From: JAWLGW01 sp964569055
GTDB lineage: Bacteria > Planctomycetota > J058
NCBI GenBank assembly: GCA_964569055.1
Contig: CAZMSZ010000017.1
Span: 1 to 38,649, forward strand
DNA: 38,649 bases
Direction of reading: 5' to 3'
In this document: positions 29,120 through 35,985 of the stretch, in pieces
Layout: every line of letters starts with the position of its first letter
Position numbering within the stretch: position 1 is the first letter of the stretch
Position numbers and translations under genes: made by a program
Notes under the pieces: generated by a model
Told to the model about the DNA's origin: nothing
Seen by the model: only the letters and a program-made list of their open reading frames with translations
Databases searched by the model: none

Positions 29120-30606
29120 TGTGGATCGAGGGCGGGCTGGTGTTCGACGGGAGCGGCGCGCCGCCGCGGCTCCTGGACGTGCTCGTGCGCGAGGGGCGGG
29201 TCGCGGCGCTCGCCCCGCCCGCGGAGCGGCCGCCGGGCGACGCCGGCGCGCGACGGCTGGACGCGCGCGGGGCGTGGGTCACGCCGGGGTTCGTGGACAT
29301 TCACACCCACTACGACCTGTGCCTCGACTGGCCGGGCCTCGGCGCCCACTGCCTCCGTCAGGGGATCACGACCGTGGTGGGCGGCAACTGCGGCCTGGGC
29401 GAGGCCGACGCGGACGCGGTCCTGGCCCACGCCGAGCGCGCCGCGCTCCCGGTCCACTTCGGGACGCTCGCGCCGCTCGGCCCGCTCCGCTCGCGCGTGG
29501 TCCCGCGCGCGGCGGGGCGCGCGGCGACCCCCTCCGAGCGCGCGGCGGTCGCGGCGGAGGTGGCCGCCGCCCTCGACGCCGGGGCGCTCGGCGTCTCCTG
29601 GGGCCCCTACCACGCCAACCCGCTGATGGACGAAGACGAGCTCGCCGCGGCGCTCGCGCCGGCTGCCGCCCGCGGCAAGCCGCTGTGCATCCACCGCCGC
29701 TCCGAGGGGGCCCAGGGCCTGGCGGCCACGCAGGAGGCGCTCGCGCTGGCGCGCGCCAGCGGGGTCCGGCTGCAGGTCTCGCACCTCAAGGCGGCGGGGC
29801 GCACGAGCTGGGGGCAGTTCGAGCCGGTGCTGGAGTGCCTCGAGGCCGCGCGGCGCGAGCTCGACGTCGCGGCCGACGTCTATCCCTACGACGCCAGCCT
29901 GACCTACCTCGCGGCCACCCTGCCCGACGCGCTCACCGCCGCCGGACGCCTGCACGAGCACCTCGCGACGCGCGAGGGGCGCGCCGCGGCCGCCGCCGCG
30001 CTCACGGCGTGGTTCACGGCCCGGCAGGGCCCCGAGGCGATCGTGCTGCTCGAGCCGGCCGTCGCCGCGGTGCCGCGCGGCGCCACGCTGGCCGAGGCCG
30101 CCCGCCTCCTCGGCGCGGCGGACCCGGTGGACGCGGCGCTGCGCCTGCTGGACGCCGACCCCGCGGGGACGGGGGGCTGGGCGATCTACCGGCGCATGAT
30201 GGCCCCCGAGCAGGTGGAGCAGGCCCTCGCGCTGCCCTACGCGGCGGTCGCCTCGGACGCGGTGCCCGAGGAGGACGGGGCGGGGGCGAGCGCCCACCCG
30301 CGGGCCTTCGCCACCTTCGCGCGCGCGCTGCTGCGCGCGCACGAGCGCGGCGGGGAGGTGGCCCTGGCCGACGCGGTGCGGCGCTGCACGCGCCTCCCCG
30401 CCGAGCGGTTCGGCCTGGACCGCGGGCGACTCGAGCCCGGCGCGCCCGCCGACCTGGTGGTCCTGCGCGACCTGACGGACCGCGCCAGCTACTCGTCTCC
30501 AGCCGAGTACCCGGCCGGGGTAGAGGCCGTGCTGGTCGAGGGGGTCGTGGCCCTCGAGCACGGCGTTCCGAGCGGGCTCGCCCGGGGGCGCGCGCTCCGC
30601 GCCTGA
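29119..30606 (+). CDS. Amidohydrolase, N-acyl-D-amino-acid deacylase-like
   Basis: 495 residues, the usual length of D-aminoacylases, zinc amidohydrolases that remove acyl groups from N-acyl-D-amino acids. 'PGFVDIHTHYDLCLDW' carries His62 and His64, 'VVGGNCGLGEAD' the Cys91 ligand, 'LCIHRRSEGAQG' and 'LQVSHLKAAGRTSWGQ' the further His ligands, 'DVYPYDAS' and 'VASDAVPEED' the catalytic Asp. The C-terminus 'RGRLEPGAPADLVVLRDLTD' is typical. ATG at 29119 has no strong ribosome site; the preceding bases belong to an inverted repeat. It stands alone, 70 nt before the histidine kinase. Related cyclic-amide hydrolases cannot be excluded. Confidence 0.85.
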   Translation: MWIEGGLVFDGSGAPPRLLDVLVREGRVAALAPPAERPPGDAGARRLDARGAWVTPGFVDIHTHYDLCLDWPGLGAHCLRQGITTVVGGNCGLGEADADAVLAHAERAALPVHFGTLAPLGPLRSRVVPRAAGRAATPSERAAVAAEVAAALDAGALGVSWGPYHANPLMDEDELAAALAPAAARGKPLCIHRRSEGAQGLAATQEALALARASGVRLQVSHLKAAGRTSWGQFEPVLECLEAARRELDVAADVYPYDASLTYLAATLPDALTAAGRLHEHLATREGRAAAAAALTAWFTARQGPEAIVLLEPAVAAVPRGATLAEAARLLGAADPVDAALRLLDADPAGTGGWAIYRRMMAPEQVEQALALPYAAVASDAVPEEDGAGASAHPRAFATFARALLRAHERGGEVALADAVRRCTRLPAERFGLDRGRLEPGAPADLVVLRDLTDRASYSSPAEYPAGVEAVLVEGVVALEHGVPSGLARGRALRA

Positions 30607-30676
30607 GGACGAGCCGCGGCCGTCCGCTTGCTCCGTTCCGCCCGCCGCCGCGCGCGGCGAGGCGGAGGAGACGAGG

Positions 30677-33436
30677 ATGGCGCTGGGCGCGTCGCCGGTG
30701 TCCCGAGAGCGGGTTCGTCGCTGGTGGTTGCGAGGCCTGGGACGTGGGCTCGGCGGCACGGTGGCGCTGTTCGGATGGGTCACGCTGGCGGCCGGCTGGA
30801 CGCTCGGGTTCGCGCGGCTCGAGCGGGCCGTCCCGCTGCTCGCCTACGTCGAGGCCAACAGCGCGCTGTGCCACGGCCTGGCGGGGACCGCGCTCGGGCT
30901 GGGGTTCGCGACTCGACGCCGTCGGACCTTCGCCGTGATCGCCGGCCTCCTGATCGCCGTGATGGGCGCGCTCACGCTGGCCGAGTACATTCTCGCCCAG
31001 CCGCTCGGGATCGACGACCTGATCGCCCGCAACGAGCCGCGCCCCGACCGGGGCCGCATGTCCCCCATGGCGTCGTGCGGGTTCCTCCTGATCGGGACCG
31101 CGCTGGGGCTCTCGCCGCTCCGCGGCGCGCGAGCCGCCGGGGCCGCGCAGGGGCTGGCGGCCGCGGTGCTCGCGCTGGCGCTGGTCGCCTTGGCTGGCTA
31201 CGCCTACGAGGTCCGCTCGCTCTACCGCGTCGCGTTCTACTCGTCGGTCGCGCTCCCGAGCGCGCTCGCCTTCGCCTCCCTGGCGATCGCGCTGTTCCTC
31301 TCGCGGCTCGACGCCTGGCCGGGGACGGCCTACGCGGGCGAAGGAGCCGAGGGGCGCGTGCTGCGCCACCTCCTCCCCGTGGCCGCGGTGGTGCCGCTGG
31401 TCGGCGGGAGCCTGGTCTTCGCCGGGGTCGAGGCCGAGATCTACGACGCCGCGTTCGCGATGGCCCTGTTCACCCTCGCCAGCTCGGCGGTGCTCGGGGC
31501 GGTCGTGCTCCGCACCGCCGCCGTGGTGGGGCGCGCCGAGGAGGAGCGCGAGGAGCAGCGCCGCTGGCTCGAGACGACGCTCGCCAGCATCGGGGACGCG
31601 GTCCTCGCGACCGACGCCGAGCGGCGGATCGTACTGCTGAACCGCGTCGCCTCGGCGCTCACCGGCTGGGAGCACGACGAGGCGGTCGGGCGCGCCGACG
31701 GCGAGGTGCTCCAGCTCGTCGACGAGCGGACCGGCGGCACCCCCCTGCGCGACCCGATCGCCCGCGCCCTGCGCGGCGGCGGGCCGACGGCGCTCGCGGC
31801 GCACACCGCGCTGGTCCGCCGCGACGGCTCGCAGGTCCCGATCGAGGACAGCGCCGCGCCGATCCGCGACGCGCACGGCGTGCTGGGGGTGGTGCTCGTG
31901 TTCCGCGACGCGCGCACCCGACGCGCCGCCGAGTCGCGCCTACGCGAGAGCGAGGGGCGGTTCCGCGCCCTGTTCGAGTCGGCCGGCGCCGGGTTCGCCG
32001 TGCTCGACCCCGAGCGCGGCCGCGTGCTGCGCGTCAACCGCAAGCTGTGCGCCCTGCTGGGGCGCAAGCCCGAGGAGCTCGTCGGCAGCGACTATCAGCT
32101 CCTGGTCCACCCCGAGAATCTCCCCGCCGCCGAGGCCCTCCGAGGCGTGGCGGAGGCCGACGCGCCCGAGGCGCAGTTCGAGGCGCGGCTGCTCCGCGCC
32201 GACGGCAGCGCCTTCTGGGCGATCTGCACGGTCACCCCGCTGCGCGACGGCCCCGGCGCCGCCCGGCGCGCGATGGTCGTCGTGCAGGACGTGGACGAGC
32301 TCAAGCGCTACCAGGAGGAGGTGCTCGCGGCGGCCCGCCACAAGGATCAGTTCCTCGCCATGCTCGGGCACGAGCTGCGCAACCCGCTCGCCGCGATCCG
32401 CAGCGCGGCCGAGCTGCAGCAGCGTTTCGCCGGGCCCGAGGACGACCCGCGCCGGACCTGGTCGCTCGAGGTGCTCGACCGCCAGACGCGGCACATGGGC
32501 CGCGTGATCGAGGACCTGCTCGACGTGACCCGGATCGGCCGAGGCATGCTCCGCCTGCGGACCGAGCCGGTGAACGGCGCCAAGCTCCTCGAGGACGCCG
32601 TGGCCGACCTGCGCCCCGTCGCCGAGGAGAAGGGGATCACCCTCGAGCTGGTGCCGCCCCCGCCGCTGTGGCTGGAGGCCGACCCGGCGCGGCTCTATCA
32701 GGTGCTCGACAACCTGCTCGCGAACGCGATCAAGTTCACCGACCCGCCCGGACGCGTGGTCGCGTCGGCCCACGCGGAGGGAGACGAGGCGGTGTTCCGG
32801 GTCGAGGACACCGGGATCGGCCTCGACCCGGGCCAGAGCGAGAGCGTGTTCGACGCGTTCGAGCAGGCCACCCAGAGCATCGATCGCCCGCGCGGCGGCC
32901 TGGGGCTGGGGCTCGCGCTGGTGAAGGGGCTGGTCGAGCTGCACGGCGGCCGGGTCAGCGCCAGCAGCCCCGGCCCGGGGCGGGGCTCCACCTTCGAGGT
33001 CCGCCTGACGCGCCTGCCCGCGCCCGCGGCCGGCGCGCCCTCCGAGCCGGCGGAGCCGGGGCTCCCCAGCCTGCGCGTGCTCGTGGTCGAGGACAACGAG
33101 GACGTGGCCGAGTCCCTGCGCGTCCTCCTCGAGCTGTCGGGGCACGAGGTGTGGGTCGCCCACGAGGGCCGCGGCGCGCTGGCCTACGGCCGCGGCCACC
33201 CGCCCGACGTGGTCCTGTGCGACATCGGCCTCCCCGGCGCATTGAACGGCTACGACGTCGCCCGCGCGTTCCGCACCGAGCCCGCGCTCAAGCACGCGCG
33301 CCTGGTCGCCGTCACCGGCTACGGCGCGCCCGAGGACCGCCAGCGGGCGCAGCAGGCCGGGTTCGACCAGGTGCTCGTGAAGCCGGTGCGGATCGAGGAG
33401 GTGGAGCAGGCGCTCCAGGCGGGGGCGCGCGAGTAG
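30677..33436 (+). CDS. Hybrid sensor histidine kinase
   Basis: 919 residues. Residues 25-285 form a membrane sensor with about seven or eight helices. Two PAS domains follow (about 297-420, 'LETTLASIGDAVLATDAERR', and 430-545, 'RFRALFESAGAGFAVLDPER'). The HisKA box is 'FLAMLGHELRNPLAAIRSA' with phospho-acceptor His565. The ATPase domain contains 'NLLANAIKFT' and 'GGLGLGLALVKGLVELHGG'. A receiver domain closes the protein ('VLVVEDNEDVAESLR', Asp849 in 'VVLCDIGLPG'). It should sense a signal at or in the membrane and relay phosphate to an unknown partner. ATG at 30677 follows GGAGGAG. No dedicated response regulator with DNA-binding domain is adjacent. Confidence 0.93.
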   Translation: MALGASPVSRERVRRWWLRGLGRGLGGTVALFGWVTLAAGWTLGFARLERAVPLLAYVEANSALCHGLAGTALGLGFATRRRRTFAVIAGLLIAVMGALTLAEYILAQPLGIDDLIARNEPRPDRGRMSPMASCGFLLIGTALGLSPLRGARAAGAAQGLAAAVLALALVALAGYAYEVRSLYRVAFYSSVALPSALAFASLAIALFLSRLDAWPGTAYAGEGAEGRVLRHLLPVAAVVPLVGGSLVFAGVEAEIYDAAFAMALFTLASSAVLGAVVLRTAAVVGRAEEEREEQRRWLETTLASIGDAVLATDAERRIVLLNRVASALTGWEHDEAVGRADGEVLQLVDERTGGTPLRDPIARALRGGGPTALAAHTALVRRDGSQVPIEDSAAPIRDAHGVLGVVLVFRDARTRRAAESRLRESEGRFRALFESAGAGFAVLDPERGRVLRVNRKLCALLGRKPEELVGSDYQLLVHPENLPAAEALRGVAEADAPEAQFEARLLRADGSAFWAICTVTPLRDGPGAARRAMVVVQDVDELKRYQEEVLAAARHKDQFLAMLGHELRNPLAAIRSAAELQQRFAGPEDDPRRTWSLEVLDRQTRHMGRVIEDLLDVTRIGRGMLRLRTEPVNGAKLLEDAVADLRPVAEEKGITLELVPPPPLWLEADPARLYQVLDNLLANAIKFTDPPGRVVASAHAEGDEAVFRVEDTGIGLDPGQSESVFDAFEQATQSIDRPRGGLGLGLALVKGLVELHGGRVSASSPGPGRGSTFEVRLTRLPAPAAGAPSEPAEPGLPSLRVLVVEDNEDVAESLRVLLELSGHEVWVAHEGRGALAYGRGHPPDVVLCDIGLPGALNGYDVARAFRTEPALKHARLVAVTGYGAPEDRQRAQQAGFDQVLVKPVRIEEVEQALQAGARE

Positions 33437-33504
33437 TCGACCGGACGTGGGACGGCCTCCGGGCCGCCGCGCCCCGGCTCTCCGGCGCGCCCGATCGAAC
33501 GCGC

Positions 33505-33510
33505 TATCTT
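33505..33510 (+). promoter_or_regulatory. -10-like TATCTT six bases before a start codon
   Basis: TATCTT, then six bases, then ATG of the adenosine deaminase gene, with no Shine-Dalgarno sequence. The arrangement equals that before the 5786-6448 gene. No -35 box is seen. Confidence 0.35.
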
Positions 33511-33516
33511 GGCGGC

Positions 33517-34413
33517 ATGCTCGCTGACCTCCACCGCCACCTCGACGGCTCCCTCCGCCCCGCCACGCTCGAGGCGCTCGCCAAGGAGCAGGGCCGCTGG
33601 CTCCCGCCGCTCCGGCGCCTGGTGTTCGAGCCGGCCATGGGCCTGGCCGACGCCCTCTCGCGCTTCAAGCTGGTGCTCGACCTGCTGCAGCGCCCCGAGC
33701 AGGTCCGCCGCGTGGCGGCCGAGGCGGCCGAGGACGCGCAGGGCGAGGGGGTGAGCACCCTCGAGCTGCGCTTCGCGCCCCAGCTCCACCGCGGCGGCGA
33801 GCTGGAGGACGTGGTGGACGCCGCGCTCGAGGGCGTCGCGGGGCGCGCCGGCCTGATCCTGTGCGGTCTGTACGGCGAGGCGCCCGACGTGCTCCTCCGC
33901 CTGGTCGAGTGCGCCAAGGACCGCCCCGGCGTGGTCGGGATCGACCTCGCCGGCGGGCCCGCGCCGCAGCACCGCTTCATCCTCGAGGACTACGCCCCCG
34001 CCTTCGCCCGCGCCCGCGAGCTCGGCCTGGGCCGCACCGTCCACGCCGGCGAGGGGCGCCCGCCCGAGGAGATCGCGATCGCGATCGAGGCCCTCCACGC
34101 CCAGCGGATCGGCCACGGGACGACCCTCCTCGACGACCCCGACGTGCTGGCCCTGGTGCTCGAGCGCGGCGTCGTGATCGAGGCCTGCCCCACCTCCAAC
34201 GTCCACACCGGCGCGATCCCGTCCGTGAGCGAGCACCCCCTCCCCCGCTGGCTCGAGCGCGGCGTGCGCGCGTGCGTCAACGCGGACAACACGTTCTTCT
34301 CGCAGACCACCGCCAAGGACGAGCTGGAGCACGTGCGGCGCCTGCCGGGGATCACGGCCGAGCACCTGGACCTGCTCGTGCGGACGGGCCACGAGGCCGC
34401 CTTCCGGCGGTAG
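33517..34413 (+). CDS. add: Adenosine deaminase
   Basis: 298 residues, slightly shorter than E. coli Add (333). It hydrolyses adenosine to inosine in purine salvage. The zinc ligands are His6 and His8 ('DLHRHLDGSLRP'), His176 ('TVHAGEG') and Asp257 ('VNADNTFFS'); Glu179 is the proton shuttle and His200 ('RIGHGTTL') the base. The second residue of the usual 'TDDP' is Asn258, as in several actinobacterial enzymes. No ribosome site precedes the ATG at 33517; TATCTT 6 nt upstream fits a leaderless message. It is 80 nt after the kinase and 42 nt before the sigma-54 activator. Adenine deaminase-like specificity is possible. Confidence 0.88.
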   Translation: MLADLHRHLDGSLRPATLEALAKEQGRWLPPLRRLVFEPAMGLADALSRFKLVLDLLQRPEQVRRVAAEAAEDAQGEGVSTLELRFAPQLHRGGELEDVVDAALEGVAGRAGLILCGLYGEAPDVLLRLVECAKDRPGVVGIDLAGGPAPQHRFILEDYAPAFARARELGLGRTVHAGEGRPPEEIAIAIEALHAQRIGHGTTLLDDPDVLALVLERGVVIEACPTSNVHTGAIPSVSEHPLPRWLERGVRACVNADNTFFSQTTAKDELEHVRRLPGITAEHLDLLVRTGHEAAFRR

Positions 34414-34455
34414 CCGGCTGCACGCGCTTGGAGGCGCCCTGGGCGCTCTGAGAGA

Positions 34456-35985
34456 ATGGGGCCCGTGAGCTCCCCGGAGCGAGAGCTGGCCTGGCTGCGC
34501 AAGGTGCGCGACCTCTCCCACGCGCTGGCGGAGGAGCGCGACCTGCGTCGGCTGCTGCCGCGGATCCTCGACGCCGCCGTGGAGCTGGCGGGCGCGGAGC
34601 GGGGGTTCCTGGTGCGGGTGCTGGGGCAGAAGCCCGACGGCGGGTACCGCTTCCGGGTGGAGGAGGCGCGCGGGTTCGACCGGGCGGCGCTGGCCGGCTC
34701 GGCCGGGGAGCTGTCGCGGACCGTCGTGCGGCGGGTGCTCGAGCGCGGGGTGCGCGGGCTGGTGACCACCAGCGAGGAGGACCGCGACGTCCGCGAGGTC
34801 TCGAGCGTGCAGGAGCGGCACGTCCTGTCGATCGCGTGCGTCCCCATGCGGCTGCGGGGCGAGGCGCGCGGGGTGCTCTACCTCGACCACCGCCTGCGCG
34901 AGGGCGCGTTCAGCGAGGACGACCTGCCGCACCTGCAGGCCTTCGCCGACCACGCGGCGCTCGCGCTCGAGACGGCGGACCTCCTCGCGTCCCAGGCGCC
35001 CGCCGCCGAGTCGGCCTCCGACGCGGGGCTCCCCGCGCCGGCCTCGCTGTTCGGGCCGCGCCTGCGGCTGGGGGCCCTGATCGGCGGCAGCCCGGCCATG
35101 CAGGCGCTCTACGAGCAGATCGACCGCGCGGCGCGCACCTGGGACCTCGTCCTGATCCAGGGCGAGAGCGGCACGGGCAAGGAGCTGGTGGCGCGCGAGG
35201 TCCACGCGCGCGGCTCGCGACCCCGCGCCCCCTTCCTCTCCGAGAACTGCGCCGCCGTGGCGGAGTCGCTGCTCGAGAGCGAGCTGTTCGGCCACGCGCG
35301 CGGCGCGTTCACCGGGGCCACCGAGGACCGGGCCGGCCTGTTCGAGCTGGCCGGCGACGGGACGCTGTTCCTCGACGAGGTCGGCGACATGAGCCTCGCC
35401 ATGCAGAGCAAGCTGCTGCGCGTGCTGCAGGAGGGCCGGGTGCGCCCCGTCGGCAGCGGCGAGCTGCGCCCCGTGCGCTGCCGCGTGCTCGCCGCCACGC
35501 ACCGCGACCTGCGCGCGCGGGTCGCCGAGGGCGCGTTCCGCGAGGACCTCTACTACCGGCTCGACGTGCTGCGCGTGCAGGTCCCCCCGCTGCGCGAGCG
35601 GCTCGACGACGTCGCGGCGCTGCTCGAGCACTTCCTCGAGCGCCACGGCGGCCGCGGGCTCGAGCTCAGCCCGCGCGCCCGCCGGCTCCTCGCCAGCTAC
35701 CGCTGGCCGGGGAACGTGCGCGAGCTCGAGAACGAGGTGCGCCGCCTGCTCACCCTCGACGCCCGGCGCCTGAGCGCGCGGCACCTCTCCCCCGAGATCC
35801 AGGAGGGGCGCGGCGTGTCGCGCGCCGGGGCGGCCTTCACCGGCAAGACCCTGGGCGAGGTCGAGCAGGCCATGGTCGAGGCCGCCCTGCGCGAGTGCGG
35901 GGGCAACAAGGCCCGCACCGCCCGCCAGCTCGGGATCCCGCGCTCGACGCTCTACCACCTGCTCGAGCGCTACGGCCTGTCGTGA
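34456..35985 (+). CDS. Sigma-54-dependent activator with GAF domain
   Basis: 509 residues. The N-terminal GAF domain (about 15-180, 'ILDAAVELAGAERGFLVRVL' to 'FADHAALALETADLL') senses an unknown small molecule. The AAA+ domain (210-440) has Walker A 'GESGTGKE' (236-243), 'GAFTGA' (283-288) for sigma-54 contact, and 'GTLFLDEVGDMSLAMQSKLL' as Walker B. The C-terminal Fis-type helix-turn-helix is 'NKARTARQLGIPRSTLYHLL'. There is no receiver domain. The ATG at 34456 is in a poor ribosome-site context; GTG at 34468 is an alternative. The stop overlaps the Ser/Thr kinase start by 4 nt, so both are likely one unit and may act in one pathway. Confidence 0.92.
   Translation: MGPVSSPERELAWLRKVRDLSHALAEERDLRRLLPRILDAAVELAGAERGFLVRVLGQKPDGGYRFRVEEARGFDRAALAGSAGELSRTVVRRVLERGVRGLVTTSEEDRDVREVSSVQERHVLSIACVPMRLRGEARGVLYLDHRLREGAFSEDDLPHLQAFADHAALALETADLLASQAPAAESASDAGLPAPASLFGPRLRLGALIGGSPAMQALYEQIDRAARTWDLVLIQGESGTGKELVAREVHARGSRPRAPFLSENCAAVAESLLESELFGHARGAFTGATEDRAGLFELAGDGTLFLDEVGDMSLAMQSKLLRVLQEGRVRPVGSGELRPVRCRVLAATHRDLRARVAEGAFREDLYYRLDVLRVQVPPLRERLDDVAALLEHFLERHGGRGLELSPRARRLLASYRWPGNVRELENEVRRLLTLDARRLSARHLSPEIQEGRGVSRAGAAFTGKTLGEVEQAMVEAALRECGGNKARTARQLGIPRSTLYHLLERYGLS

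Noticed and set aside
26403..30938. A 1511-residue plus-strand reading frame
   Set aside because: It runs antisense through four genes and in the wrong frame through the amidohydrolase; the composition is that of a shadow frame.
33517..34413. Loss of an active-site Asp in adenosine deaminase (NADN instead of TDDP)
   Set aside because: The zinc-binding Asp257 is present, and the DN variant occurs in known bacterial adenosine deaminases.
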